From contig CAYYIS010000023.1 of assembly GCA_964470965.1 (NCBI GenBank), positions 10,095-74,094 on the forward strand: a stretch of DNA of 64,000 nucleotides, given 5' to 3'. The position numbers and the translations under genes were made by a program. This DNA comes from CAYYIS01 sp964470965 (lineage in GTDB: Bacteria > JAAXHH01 > JABIQT01). Below are positions 19,361-30,346 of the stretch, piece by piece. The first letter of the stretch is position 1. Each line of letters starts with the position of its first letter. The notes under the pieces were generated by a model, which was given only the letters and a program-made list of their open reading frames with translations, had not been told where the DNA came from and made no database searches.

Positions 19361-19371
19361 GGCGATGGCCA

Positions 19372-21390
19372 ATGTCTCGTCATCGAACGACTCCGTCAAC
19401 GTTTCCCCAGTCTGACCCACCACCACACGGTATGCCCCGGTCCGGACGTGGACTACGGGGATCGGTTGTGACACCCCGTGCAGTTTTGATCGGTTTGGCA
19501 CTCTCCATTCTGATGTGCCTTTGGATTACCCATTCTACCTATATCGGTAGATCATCCACCACGCCGGTCGCGCATTTTCCAACAGCCGCACTCTTCCCGT
19601 TTGTCCTCGTTGTCTTCGGCTTGAATGTCCTCCTTAAGAAAACCTTCCTGGTCCGTCCGCTTCGTTCCTCGGAACTACTCGTAATCTTTATCATGGTTTT
19701 CACGGCCTCGGCCATTCCAGGCTGGGCGTTCACCACTTACCTGGTAGTGATCGTAGGTTCACCTTATTATTACGCGACACCGGAGAATCGATGGGAAGCC
19801 GTCTTCTTCGAGTACCTCCCCGATTGGCTTGTGGCGAGTAATTATGGCCGATCCATGGAATGGTTCTTCGAAGGCCTTCCGGTTGGGCATACCATACCAT
19901 GGGGCGCCTGGCTCCCGCCTATGTTGTGGTGGGCGTCGTTCTTTGTAGCACTCTTCGTGGTAAACGCGTGCCTGATGATTGTGTTGCGCAGGCAGTGGGA
20001 CGAACATGAGAAACTCACCTTCCCGCTCGCCCAGGTGCCCGTGTTGCTTGCGCAGCAGGATACTGATGGCAGTGTCCTACCCTCCGTAGCAAGGAATCGT
20101 GTGTTTCTGGCAGGGTTCGGCATTACCCTGTTCATCATCGTATGGAATATCGGCAGTTATTTCCAATGGATCTTGCCGATACCCATTGGAAAACAATTCA
20201 CCAACCAGGTAACGATTGCCGAGGGCTTTCCGCCTATTCTGGTCCGCATAAACTGGCTTGTACTCGGATTCGCCTACTTCGCCAATCTGGATGTGCTTCT
20301 CAGTATCTGGATCTTCCGCCTGCTCGCGATTGTCCAGGAGGGCGTATTGGCACAGGTGGGGTTTACTGTCAGCAACCCTAAAGCAGGTCTTTCGAGCGTC
20401 ACGGCCGCACAGAACATCGGAGGTTTTTTCTTCTTTGTCGTTTGGAGTTTATGGATGGCCCGCCGGCATCTCCAGCAAGTTGTACGCAAGGCTCTGGGGC
20501 GTGCCCCAGTGGTAGATGATTCCGACGAGTTGCTATCCTATCGCTGGGCGCTGACCGGGATCGCAGCCGGTCTGGTATACATCCTCTGCTGGCTCACCAA
20601 TGCGGGGATGGAACTCTGGGTGTCGATGTTGCTCATGGTCACGGTGCTTCTCCTTTATCTCGGTGTCACCAGAATCGTTGCGGAAGCGGGGGTGGTCCTG
20701 CTCGATTTTCCGCTGATCGCCCATGATTTTACCATATCCATCGTCGGTTCATCAAAAATGACCGCATCCAGTCTGACCGTTATGGGTATAACAAACCCTT
20801 TCGTACGGAACTGGCGTACGTTCGGCATGACGACGATGGCCCATATCGCCAAAATAAGTGACGATATTCTGGGGGAAAAACGTAGGCTTTTCGCGGTGGC
20901 CTGTGTGAGCCTCCTGGTGAGCATCGTGACCTCGGTGGGATACACGATCTATCTGGCGTATACAACCATTGGCGCTTCCAATTTCGGAGAATGGGGGTTT
21001 ACCGACGGAAAACGATTCCTCTATGATGAGATCGTGCGGTGGATCACAGTCCCATCGGCATTCGGCTCGGCTGACATCGGATTTCTCGGCCTGGGAGCCG
21101 GAATGATGTGGGCGTTAATTCAGTTGCGCTATCACTTCCCCGGTTGGCCCCTGCATCCGGTAGGATTTGCCATCGCCTCATCGTTCGCAACAGACCATGC
21201 CGCCTTTTCGATTTTTGTCGCCTGGTTCGTCAAGATGATCGTCATGAAGGTGGGCGGTGTCTCTATGTATAAGAGGTCTCAGTCGTTCTTTCTGGGCATC
21301 CTGGTGGCCTTCAGTGTCGGCGTCGCCCTGGTTTACGCCGTGGATTTCATCTGGTTTCCCAGCCGGGGTCATGACATCGACAACTGGTAG
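19372..21390 (+). CDS. Large polytopic membrane protein (DUF6785/DUF6784-like)
   Basis: A 672-residue integral membrane protein with about 14 hydrophobic segments after a polar N-terminus of roughly 35 residues. Conserved-looking landmarks include RSSELLVIFIMVFTASAIPG, WDEHEKLTFPLAQVPVLL and a late GFLGLGAGMMWALIQLRYHFPGWPLHP. This matches what I remember of the DUF6784/DUF6785 proteins common in Planctomycetes and related uncultured phyla, whose function is not established. The architecture suggests a transporter. Tight spacing (11 bases) behind a PhyH gene implies cotranscription. The assignment is from remembered motif patterns only. Confidence 0.7.
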   Translation: MSRHRTTPSTFPQSDPPPHGMPRSGRGLRGSVVTPRAVLIGLALSILMCLWITHSTYIGRSSTTPVAHFPTAALFPFVLVVFGLNVLLKKTFLVRPLRSSELLVIFIMVFTASAIPGWAFTTYLVVIVGSPYYYATPENRWEAVFFEYLPDWLVASNYGRSMEWFFEGLPVGHTIPWGAWLPPMLWWASFFVALFVVNACLMIVLRRQWDEHEKLTFPLAQVPVLLAQQDTDGSVLPSVARNRVFLAGFGITLFIIVWNIGSYFQWILPIPIGKQFTNQVTIAEGFPPILVRINWLVLGFAYFANLDVLLSIWIFRLLAIVQEGVLAQVGFTVSNPKAGLSSVTAAQNIGGFFFFVVWSLWMARRHLQQVVRKALGRAPVVDDSDELLSYRWALTGIAAGLVYILCWLTNAGMELWVSMLLMVTVLLLYLGVTRIVAEAGVVLLDFPLIAHDFTISIVGSSKMTASSLTVMGITNPFVRNWRTFGMTTMAHIAKISDDILGEKRRLFAVACVSLLVSIVTSVGYTIYLAYTTIGASNFGEWGFTDGKRFLYDEIVRWITVPSAFGSADIGFLGLGAGMMWALIQLRYHFPGWPLHPVGFAIASSFATDHAAFSIFVAWFVKMIVMKVGGVSMYKRSQSFFLGILVAFSVGVALVYAVDFIWFPSRGHDIDNW

Positions 21391-21583
21391 GCGGGTATGA
21401 CGGTTGAACCCTGGAAATAGAATGCCTTCCGCCGATGTTGGGGATTCAACCTGCCTAGGCATCGCTACAAACCTTTACTTTTAACGAGATACGTATTATC
21501 ATTCGTATTGCATCCCATCGATAATCACTTAATCAGGCAGTCCTGAAGTCCAATCTTTCCGATAAGGGACGAGGAGTACAACA

Positions 21584-24500
21584 ATGAAAACAGGAGCATT
21601 TGTGACGGCAATGATTCTGAGTATGGTGGCTGGGGTCGCATCTCATGCTCAGGAATCCGGTCAGCCCGCCAGCGATGTGTTGATGCAGTTTGATATATGG
21701 GGTAATCCCACGCCACGCGGGGGCGTCACCAATAATGGTCCCAATTCACACAGCGTGTGGTGACCAGGATCGGTGACGCTAGATAGCGTCCATAACCGGA
21801 TGTTTGTCCCTGAACCAGGTAATATTCGTGTGCTGGTTTACCAATTGGACGACAAAGGCCGCCATGTCCGGCACACGGCAGATCATGTGGTGGGGCACCG
21901 TAGTCTGTTGGGCCGCCGCAGGCAATCCCAGGTCAATCGGACCGACGGCGCTGGCGGCGCCGAAACGGGCCTGGCATACGATCATGCCCATCAGCGTTTG
22001 TTCGTGAGGGACAGAAGCCGTATTCTGGTGTTCGATGTGCATCCCGATCGTTTGCAGGACTATCCCAGTGCGACCCACGTCATAGGCCAGCCTGATTTCG
22101 AAACGATGACGCCGGGCACCAGCAGCAGGAAATTCCGTGGCGCGGAACTCGTTATAGACGACGACAATCAGCGTCTGTTCCTTGAAGACGGAGAACGGAT
22201 TCTGGTGTTCGATATCGATCCGGCGAGGCTTGCCAACTTCCCGGAGGCGACCCATGTCATAGGCCAGCCTGATTTCGGATCGCGGCTCCAGGGGCTTGGT
22301 CCCAACCGCCTTACCCGGGCCCACGGTCTGGCTCTAGATCCTGACGAGCAACGTTTATTCGTATCCGACCAGAGAAATAACCGGATTCTGATATTTGATG
22401 TGCTGCCATCCAGACTGAAAAACGACCCTGATGCGATCGGGGTTATGGGGCAACCCGATTTTCATACCAACACATCCAATTTCACCGGTGCCAAGGCTCT
22501 TGTGGAAGACCGCCGGGGAACCAGGCATATCACGCCGGGCGGCCTGGACTATGACCGGCTCCACAAGCGGTTGTTCGTCAGCCAGCTGGTGGACAACCGG
22601 ATTCTGGTTTTCGATGCCTCACCGGGTGCCACGGAACTCAATCCTGACGCGATCGCGGTACTCGGCCAGCCCGATTTTACCACCTTCGACCCGCAGATTT
22701 CACAAACCCGTTTCACATTCCCGAAAGATCCGTCTTTGGATTCGGAGAAGCAGGTTCTGTACGTCTCCGAAGGGTTTCCGGGGGGGAATCGGGTCATGGC
22801 GTTCGACATCAGCCCTGAGGAACTCCGTAACGGGGCGCCGGCGATCGATGTGATTGGTCATGTGGACGATATGGGGCGGGACGATTTCAACCGGCGTATG
22901 GCCAATGACCGGCTGGACGCCCGAACCACTACCATGGCCCGTGCTGTGGCCCTGGACCCGGTAGATCACCGGCTGTGGGTGGCCGACGAATACAACAACC
23001 GCGTTCTCGGTTTTCAACTGGACCGCCACAATCGACTGCTGGAACGCGAGGCCCGCTGGGTGATCGGCCAGGAGAATTTCTACAGGGCGAGAGCCGATCG
23101 GTCCGTGACCGGCATCAAGATCCCTCTGGCTCTGGCCTACGACCGGGTGGATAAACGGCTTTACCTGGGAGACGGCTGGAACGACCGGGTCCTGATATAT
23201 GATGTACACCCCGACCGCCTCCAGGAGGGAGGCAACCAGAAGGCGATTGTGGTGCTGGGCCAGCCTGACTTCGATACGCAGGATGCTCGTGCCACCCGGA
23301 ATCGTTTCAATTTCGCGGTGGATCTGGGTAACGGCATCGCGTCCAACAGACTGCCCGTGGGAATTGCTATCGATGCTGAGAAACGCCGCGCGTTCATCTC
23401 AGATGGCGGCAATAATCGTGTTTTGGTCTTCGACATCGATAAAAATCATCTCCATAACGGCGCCGATGCGATCGCGGTTCTCGGCCAGCCTGATTTTACG
23501 TCCAATGCGTCCCGGCTCACCCCCGACGGGCTGAATTCGCCTTCACACCTCGATTATGATCCGGACCATAACCGTCTATTTGTGGTAGATAACCGGAATC
23601 AGCGCGTACTCGTGTACGATACGCCGGTCGGAATCGAAAATGGTCTGGCCGCCGGTGTTGTCATAGGCCAGCCTGATTTTACCTCTACTGCCCGGTTGAG
23701 AATGGCGACCAAGGTCACCACCACGTTCCAGGGGGGGAGCAGAGCCACCTCTCCGCAGGATTTGCGATCGCCGAACGGTATAGCCTATGATCGGATTAAG
23801 CAACGGCTCTACGTTGCGGACCAGGGCAACGACCGGGTACTCGTGTTCGATGCATCCCCGAATCGATTAATCGATTATCCAATCGCCCTCGCAGCATTGG
23901 GACAGCGTACCCTGGAAAGCCATTCAGATCAGGTCACTGCGGATCTTTCCGCACAGGATCAGCTTTATGATCCGCGAGGCCTCGCCTTTGACAGCGAAAA
24001 TCAACAGCTCTATGTTGCCGATTCGCATTGGGCCCGGCTTATGGTCTTCAATTTTCCTTCTTCAAGCCGCAGCGTACGGGTACCGGCTCTGGGTACGACC
24101 ATGTACAGTTCGCTGGATGCGTCAGTCGTCCTGCAGTCACCGGACATGAATACGGGCTATGGCAGGCTCTCCCTCGAGGCAGGTGCCCATGCCGCATATC
24201 TTCTGACTCGCAGCACCTCGGTTATGGATCCGATAACCGAGCAGCAGAGCCGTGTTCTTATCAGCCAGACAGGTGCGCGACCGGGCCCGGCTGCCCGCCG
24301 GCACCTGGTATTCGCCGATGGCCGAAACGGCGCCCGGACTACGGTGTCTATCGTGAACTTGGGAGATCGGCCGCTCACGACCGAATTCACTCTACAAAGT
24401 GAGCAGGGTGCCACGAATGTGATCTCCCGGAAGCTTCAGGCAGGCCAAAGTCTTCTGGTGTCGGATGTGGCTGATTTGATGGGAACAACATTCGATACGG

Positions 24501-25420
24501 CGGGTCTTACCGTCGAGAGTGATGCGCCGACTTCCGTGACGGCTTGGAGCCGGATGAAAAACAGGGACGGGGAAGAAATACTCACGGCTCTTCCGGTCGT
24601 GTCGGGCCGCCCGGAAGAGCCGGCTAACGTTCTTTCACATGTCACGGTGGGAGGCGGTTATCAGACGGATATCGTGCTTCTGCATACCGGTGCCGAAGCC
24701 GTCCGGGGCATGCTCGTGATGTTTGACGAGTTCGGAAAGGAATTACAGAGCCAAGCCTATACCCTGGCGCCCGGGGCTGTTTCTGTCTGGCAACCCGCTG
24801 CGGCAGGTCTTATCCCCCGCCACCAATACATTGTCGTACATCCTGAATCTGGAATGGCGCCTGTTATAGCGTCCCTGGTTCACCGCTCCGACAAGGGATT
24901 GATTACCCTGACCGGAGCCGGAACGGCCAACGTCCTAAAGCGGGCACAGGTTCCAGTGAACACCATGCCCGATCTCCTTCGCCATGGACGACGTACCGCG
25001 TTCCACCTGGTCATCGCCAATGCGGATCGTCAGGGGGCGTCCGTTCGGTTTATTCTCAGAGATCTGGACGGTCGGGAGGTCGATCGCGTAGAGCAACTGT
25101 TCCTGCCCGGCATGCAAAGGGATTTTACCCTGGGCAGCTTGTTCGACATGACGAAGTTCGCCGGATCCATCACGATTATCTCGGATGTTCCAGTTGCCGT
25201 ATCCGCCCGTCAGATTACGATGAATATACGGGGCGATGAAATCCTAACGGGGATACCTATTCTGCAGGGACTGTCACAGACTCCATTGATGTTTCCTTAT
25301 GTGGACGGGAGTGGGCAATCCACTCAGTTGTATATTGTTTCGGATGATGAGACCGATATTGATTCAGAAATCGAGTTTTTCAAAACAAATGGCGAGAAAC
25401 TCGAAGTGATTCTGCGTTGA
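21584..25420 (+). CDS. Secreted NHL-repeat beta-propeller protein with in-frame TGA (candidate selenoprotein), copy A
   Basis: A 1,279-codon gene including one internal TGA at 21761-21763. ATG 21584 follows a ribosome-binding site (GAGGAG) and opens a signal peptide (MKTGAFVTAMILSMVAGVASHA). Residues before the TGA (SD..WGNP..GGV.N.GP..HSVW) and after it (LDSVHNR.FV) match the next gene, so both sides are under selection. The body has about ten NHL-type repeats marked by (V/I)(L/I)GQPDF every 60-75 residues, then about 400 residues of beta-sandwich-like C-terminal sequence. A hairpin begins 11 bases after the TGA with its loop 17 bases after it. The gene ends at a normal TGA. Without readthrough, a restart at GTG 21773 would lack the signal peptide. 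Confidence 0.8.
21761..21763 (+). other. In-frame TGA, putative selenocysteine codon (copy A)
   Basis: The codon follows GTG TGG (Val-Trp) and precedes CCA (Pro). It aligns exactly with the TGA at 25613-25615 of the neighbouring paralogue. The frame is open for 1,218 codons after it and back to the ATG before it. Alternatives are a nonsense mutation predating the duplication, or readthrough with another residue. Confidence 0.6.
21771..21798 (+). promoter_or_regulatory. SECIS-like hairpin downstream of the TGA (copy A)
   Basis: Perfect six-base stem GACGCT (21775-21780) with AGCGTC (21785-21790) and loop AGAT (21781-21784). An outer CGGT/ACCG stem (21771-21774 with 21795-21798) is joined across a four-base one-sided bulge. 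The loop starts 17 bases after the TGA and has G at its second position, within published limits for bacterial SECIS elements as I recall them. Confidence 0.55.
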
Positions 25421-25435
25421 AAGGAGCGTGCCAAC

Positions 25436-28400
25436 ATGATTGCGAATAAATTGATACTGGGCATGGTCTCAAGTTTTCTGCTGCCCGTGATGGTTTTTGC
25501 CCAGAACAACGGTCAGTCGGCGAGTGACCTTCTGGGTCAGGAAGATCTCTGGGGAAATCCGACCTTCATAGGAGGGGTGGCCAACGGTGGTCCCGGTGGT
25601 CACAGTGTGTGGTGACCGCCACAGGGGGCGCTGGATAGCGTCCATAACCGACTTTTTGTTACGGGTAACGGAAATGGCCGTGTAGAGGTTTTCAAACTCA
25701 ATGAGGATGGCACTCTGGCAAAGCCTACGGTCGACTATATCCTGGGCAAACCGAGTTCGTTCGCGCGCCGTTCGCACGCCGGCCACCATTCCGAAACCGA
25801 AGTGGAATTCCCGGGTGCAGCAGCCGTAGACCATGTCAATCAGCGTCTATTTGTCGTAGACAATGCCACCGGCGCCTCCATTCGGGGTGTCGGTAGCCAG
25901 ATCATGGTATTCGACATTCATCCCGACCGGATCGAGACAGGGTCACCCGTGATCGCGGTCCTCGGCCAGCCGGACGTGCATACCAAGACGGTAGGGCTCG
26001 CACGGAACCACGTGTCGCGGGCGCGAAGCGTGGCCGTGGATGACGCCGGCCAGCGGCTGTTTGTGGGTGACAGTTCGAACAATCGTGTTCTGGTATTCGA
26101 TATCCGTCCGGAGAATTTCAGGACAGGGATGGACGCGGATATCGTACTGGGTCAAAAGGACTTCACATCAAAAGAGTCTGGTCTCGCCCCGGGCAAGTTC
26201 CGAAGTCCGGGCAGTGTGGTCTACGATGCGAAGAATCAAAGGTTGTTCGTGGTCGACAGCGGTAATGCCCGAATACTGGTGTTCGATGCCGGGCCGGAGG
26301 TGCTCAGAACAGGCGCCTCGGCAATCGATGTTATGGGACAGCCTGATTTTTCGAGCAACCTGCGGCGCCCCGGTCTCGACCAGTTTTCTACGGGTGGCCT
26401 GACTTACGACAGGACAACGGATCGCCTTTTTATCGCCGAATCCCGCCGTCGTATCGAACACATGCGTATTACCGTCTACGACGTGGCACCGGGAAAGTCT
26501 CTACGGGATGCGAAACCCAGCATTGTCCTGGGAAAGCCAGGTTTTGGGGCTTACGATCCGATTGTCTCCCAGGAACAGTCTGTCTGGCCGCGTTTGGGTG
26601 CCAGTTCTATCGATGCAGATCGCCAGTTGCTCGTAGCTACCGAAGGTTACCCGGGTGGAAACCGGGCGATAATCTGGGATATCTCACCTGACAACCTGCG
26701 CACCGGGGCGCCGGCTGTTGAGGTGGTCGGTCATCTGAACGATGAGATGAGGACGGATTTCTCCCGGCGATCCGCAAACGACCGGGTCAACGGACGCAAC
26801 GTGTACCCGCGGGATGTGTCCCTGGATCCCATTGACCATCGGCTCATTGCGATCGACCAGTACAACAACCGTGTGCTCGTCTGGCAATTGGATACCCAGA
26901 ACCGTATTCTGGATCGTGAGGCGCGGTGGGTGATCGGTCAGCCTGATCTCTACACGGCAACCCTGCGTCCAATTGATGCCGGCACCATAAAAATCCCGCT
27001 GGCAGTCACGTACGACTCGGCCCACAAACGGATATTCGTGAGCGACGGTTGGGGGAACCGGGTTATGGTATTCGATGCCCACCCGGATCGAATCAATAAT
27101 GGTGCCAATGCTATAGCGGCACTCGGCCAGCCCGACTTCAAGACGACTACTCCCTCCAGAACCCGAAGTGGTATTGATTTCGATACCCGCGTCGGAACAG
27201 GGATTACACCCGGTCGGCCGCGGGGTACAGGACTGGCCTATGATCCCGTGCATAATCGTATCTTTGCTTCTGACGGCGGCAACCATCGTGTAGTGGTGTA
27301 TGACGCTGAGCCCAGCCGCCTTCGCACCGGCATGTCCGCGGCCGTCGTCATCGGGCAGTCTGATTTTACGTCCGGTATACGGGGTCTGAGCGCCTCGGCC
27401 TTCAACCAGCCGGCGGCGCTGCTCTTCGACACGAAGCACCAACGCCTGTTCGTCGCCGACGGCGGCAACAACCGGATCCTCGTTTTCAATGCCGATCTTT
27501 CGGTCCTGAAGAACGGGGCGGTGGCGATTGCCGTGATCGGCCAGCCGAATTTCAGGACTAATACGCCGCTCCGGAGCCGCAATGGTATCGACGGCCCGGA
27601 TGGGCTGGCGTACGATTACGCAGCTGATCGACTTTTCGTATCCGATCATGGAAACGATCGGGTGACGATCTATGACGTCTCACCGGATCGTCTAGTCAAC
27701 ATGCCGGATGCGCTGGCCGTCATCGGGCAACAGGATTTTGAAACGCGAAAGCTCGGTCCGGTACGAGCAAACGAGTTATGGGATCCTCGGGGCCTCGCCT
27801 TCGACAGCGCTCATCAACGGCTCTATGTCTCACAAGGTTTTGCGGCTAACATCATGGTTCACGACATGGCCCGGCCAACCTATGAGTTCGACTTTCCCGC
27901 CAATGGCGTTCAGGTGTATCAGTCGGCGGGAGCGGATCCAGAACAGAAGACCTCCTACGGTTACGCTTTGGCAACAGGCGCGAATGCCGGAGGAGCTGCC
28001 GTGTTCACGGTGATGCACACGGTATTCGATCCCGACTCCCAGCGGGAAAGTCGCATCCTAGTGAGCGAAACCGGCGTTGCCGTATCGCCCGAAATGAAGA
28101 CGGCTGATTTGTTTGTCGACAGCCGGGCCGAGGTCAGAACGATTCTCACAGTAACAAATCCAACGGCACATTCCGCCCAACTCCGATTTGTTCATCGCGG
28201 CACGGATGGCGTAACCATAGGCGAGGCCGCCCGCGATCTGCGAGGAAGTACCAGCCTGACTGCGGACATCGGTGAACTGTTTGATAGGACGGAAACGGGC
28301 ACTGTCAAGGTCCTGTCTGAAAAAGCCTTTGTCTTGACGGCGATGCGCCTGACCAGGAACAGTCGGGGCGAAGACATCATGACGTCCATTCCAGTGGCAC

Positions 28401-29239
28401 ATGAACCAGCCGGAGAAGAGCCTCTTAGTTTCACGGTTCCACGCATCGAGGTCGGCGGTGGATTCTCCACTCAGATTGTGCTGCAGAATCCGACTGATCA
28501 AAGGATCGGGGGAACAATTAATTTCTTTTCGTCCTCAGGCGGCCCGTTTCCTGTAGAAGGAATGGGGCTTGACGTACCCTATTCTATCGCCGCGAATGGT
28601 GTGTTCGTATGGGATTCTCCTGCAGACGCCAACGTTCCTGAGACTGGCTTTGCGGCCGTCTCAGGCGCAACCCGGCCGATTGTAACCGGAATGGTTCGTC
28701 TTAACAAACGAGGGACCTTGATTTCCGAAAGCGGTGCGGGAGGCGGTTCGGTAACGGAGGCATGGTTTCCCATCGACACCTACCCCTCTGTTGTTAGGCA
28801 CGGAAGGACGGATTTTCGGGTCACCCTCGCAAACGGTGGGGCGCAACCCGCCGACCTCCGTCTTATTCTCTACAACCCGGTAGGAAAAGAATTATACCGT
28901 TTGAACCAGATCCTCCCACCGGGGCGCCAGCTTGACTTCACACAGGTTGATCTGGCAGACCGAGGGAAATTCAAGGGAAGCCTTCGGATCGTCAGCGATC
29001 TGCCTGTCTCAATCACGGCACACCAGCTTACGAAAAATGTACGAAATGAGACCATCATGACCCAGTTGCCTTCCATGCGTTCGAACGTTGCGAGTAAAGG
29101 CGTTATATTTCCCTGGTTCATAGACGGCCCCACAATCGCCACGCAACTCTTCGTCTTGAGAAAGGGGGTCCCTGCGACGCGGGGTAAGATTGAGTTTTTC
29201 GACAGAAAGGGGCAACCATTGAAAGTGGTTCTGCGATAG
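25436..29239 (+). CDS. Secreted NHL-repeat beta-propeller protein with in-frame TGA (candidate selenoprotein), copy B
   Basis: A 1,268-codon paralogue of the preceding gene, starting 15 bases after its stop with a good AAGGAG site. The signal peptide ends at VMVFA/Q. The segment GQSASDLLGQEDLWGNP leads to HSVW, an in-frame TGA at 25613-25615, then LDSVHNRLFV. About ten NHL-type repeats with GQPDF-like markers follow, then a C-terminal region with Ig-like character and conserved TRILVSETG-type and (R/K)VVLR ends. No start codon in frame occurs between the TGA and 25802, so a restart would lose the signal peptide and the first blade (about 60 residues). The equivalent of the GTG restart in copy A is GGG here, so that restart is not conserved. 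Confidence 0.8.
25613..25615 (+). other. In-frame TGA, putative selenocysteine codon (copy B)
   Basis: The TGA lies between GTG TGG and CCG, exactly aligned with that of copy A, although many surrounding codons have changed. Retention of the same stop triplet through the divergence of two long open genes points to function. Confidence 0.6.
25626..25643 (+). promoter_or_regulatory. SECIS-like hairpin downstream of the TGA (copy B)
   Basis: Seven-base stem GGGCGCT (25626-25632) with AGCGTCC (25637-25643), including one G-U pair that replaces the A-U pair of copy A, and loop GGAT (25633-25636). The loop begins exactly 17 bases after the TGA, as in copy A, and G occupies the first two loop positions. 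Confidence 0.55.
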
Positions 29240-29290
29240 AAAAAAAATGAGCTTGACGGGCTCCTACCAAGCACCGCCATGAACACAGCA

Positions 29291-29334
29291 CGAATAAACA
29301 ACGTGGGGCCAAGCGCCTGTATGTTGTTTATTCG
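29291..29334. repeat. Inverted repeat after the NHL genes
   Basis: Perfect 12-base arms (CGAATAAACAAC at 29291-29302, GTTGTTTATTCG at 29323-29334) around a 20-base loop. It lies 52 bases after the second NHL gene. There is no T-run on the plus side, so it is an atypical terminator at best; an mRNA 3'-end stabiliser or a protein-binding site is also possible. Confidence 0.5.
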
Positions 29335-29346
29335 GCATTATTTCGC

Positions 29347-29375
29347 TTGACATTTAACTAATTTTCAGACATACT
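29347..29375 (+). promoter_or_regulatory. Sigma70-type promoter for the Tat/HD protein
   Basis: TTGACA at 29347-29352, a 17-base spacer, then CATACT at 29370-29375, in an AT-rich stretch about 105 bases before the ATG at 29480. The -35 box is perfect and the -10 box matches four of six. Confidence 0.55.
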
Positions 29376-29479
29376 TGTAAAAAATATCAAATAGTAAGAT
29401 TATTTTAAATAATCAGGTTTTCCTTCGTGTCAAACTCATGCGGTCTTAGAAACCGCTGAACCCCGGGAGGTTTTACGCC

Positions 29480-30289
29480 ATGGATCAGGAACTTGATGTC
29501 ATCGGAGCGCCGCTTAAAATTGACAGAAGAGCCTTTATTGCGAAATTGGGCGGTAGTGCAGCCGTTCTTACTATGGCTCCGGAACTCCTTGCTGAAGAAC
29601 TCGAAGATGAAATGCTCCGAGAACTTGATAAACCAATTCAGCAGAAGACACCCATGCAGGAGGAAAGCGAGGAACCAACAAACCGCCGGGGAACAGGGCG
29701 GATTTTCACTGACACGAAAGAGCTGGCACCAATGCCGGACAAACCGACATTTATTGACTTTTACAAGGCTCGTTTTTCACCTGGCAGACACGGGTTGCAG
29801 AGTGCGACTAATGCCTTGGAGACGGGCCAGCCGGAGAGAACGGTCTTTGCTTGTCTAGTTCATGACACTGTGCAGAATTTGGTCCGGAGTGATCATGGAT
29901 ATTGGGGGGCACAGCTCTTCGGCCCCTATGTGGACGAACGCATAGCTTGGGGTATTCGATACCACCAAGCATTGCGTTTCTTTCCTGACGACGAAGTGGG
30001 GTATGCGTATCCGGAAATGTACAACCGAATCTTCGGTAAAGATTACCAGGTTGAGGATTATATTCAGAGAGATTATGAAATGGTCCGCAACCACAAATGG
30101 TATATGGAATCCCGTTTGATTACCGTGAATGACCAATATGGATTCGTTCCCGGATACGAACCTTCGCTTGACCCGTTTATAGATATTATAGGGCGCCAGT
30201 TCAAACAGCCTAAAGAGGGTCTTGGCCAGGACAACAGCCCATCGGCGCATATGTGGCGCACTCTACAGAATCCGGAACGGCCACTTTGA
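29480..30289 (+). CDS. Tat-signal HD-domain-like protein, copy 1
   Basis: A 269-residue protein with a twin-arginine N-terminus (DRRAFIAKLGG, residues 15-25, then a hydrophobic stretch) and a domain resembling HD metal-dependent hydrolases. The HD pair is H128-D129 in CLVHD, with H139 (SDHGYWGA) and H162 (IRYHQALRF) as probable further ligands. This histidine layout resembles HD or myo-inositol oxygenase-type folds, but I cannot assign a substrate. A clear paralogue lies at 41530-42288 on the other strand, also with a Tat-like start. The ATG follows GGGAGG. It is followed by two strong hairpins, so it is probably monocistronic. Confidence 0.7.
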   Translation: MDQELDVIGAPLKIDRRAFIAKLGGSAAVLTMAPELLAEELEDEMLRELDKPIQQKTPMQEESEEPTNRRGTGRIFTDTKELAPMPDKPTFIDFYKARFSPGRHGLQSATNALETGQPERTVFACLVHDTVQNLVRSDHGYWGAQLFGPYVDERIAWGIRYHQALRFFPDDEVGYAYPEMYNRIFGKDYQVEDYIQRDYEMVRNHKWYMESRLITVNDQYGFVPGYEPSLDPFIDIIGRQFKQPKEGLGQDNSPSAHMWRTLQNPERPL

Positions 30290-30307
30290 TCGGAAAAGCA
30301 AAGAATC

Positions 30308-30343
30308 AAGGTTAGAATTCCCGCTTCTGGGAATTCTAACCTT
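30308..30343 (+). other. Perfect 15-bp hairpin after the HD gene
   Basis: Arms at 30308-30322 and 30329-30343 pair perfectly over 15 bases around the loop GCTTCT, 18 bases after the stop codon. There is no T-run. It is immediately followed by a true terminator, so it may protect the transcript end. Confidence 0.75.
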
Positions 30344-30346
30344 GCG

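Noticed and set aside
22080..23700. Recurring DNA string around GGCCAGCCTGATTT, first suspected as a repeat array
   Set aside because: It is the codon string of the repeated protein motif GQPDF at blade spacing, not a CRISPR or mobile repeat.
26684..27649. 321-codon minus-strand open frame inside NHL copy B
   Set aside because: It is exactly antisense to a repeat-rich, strongly conserved gene, has no ribosome-binding site and its product resembles no family.
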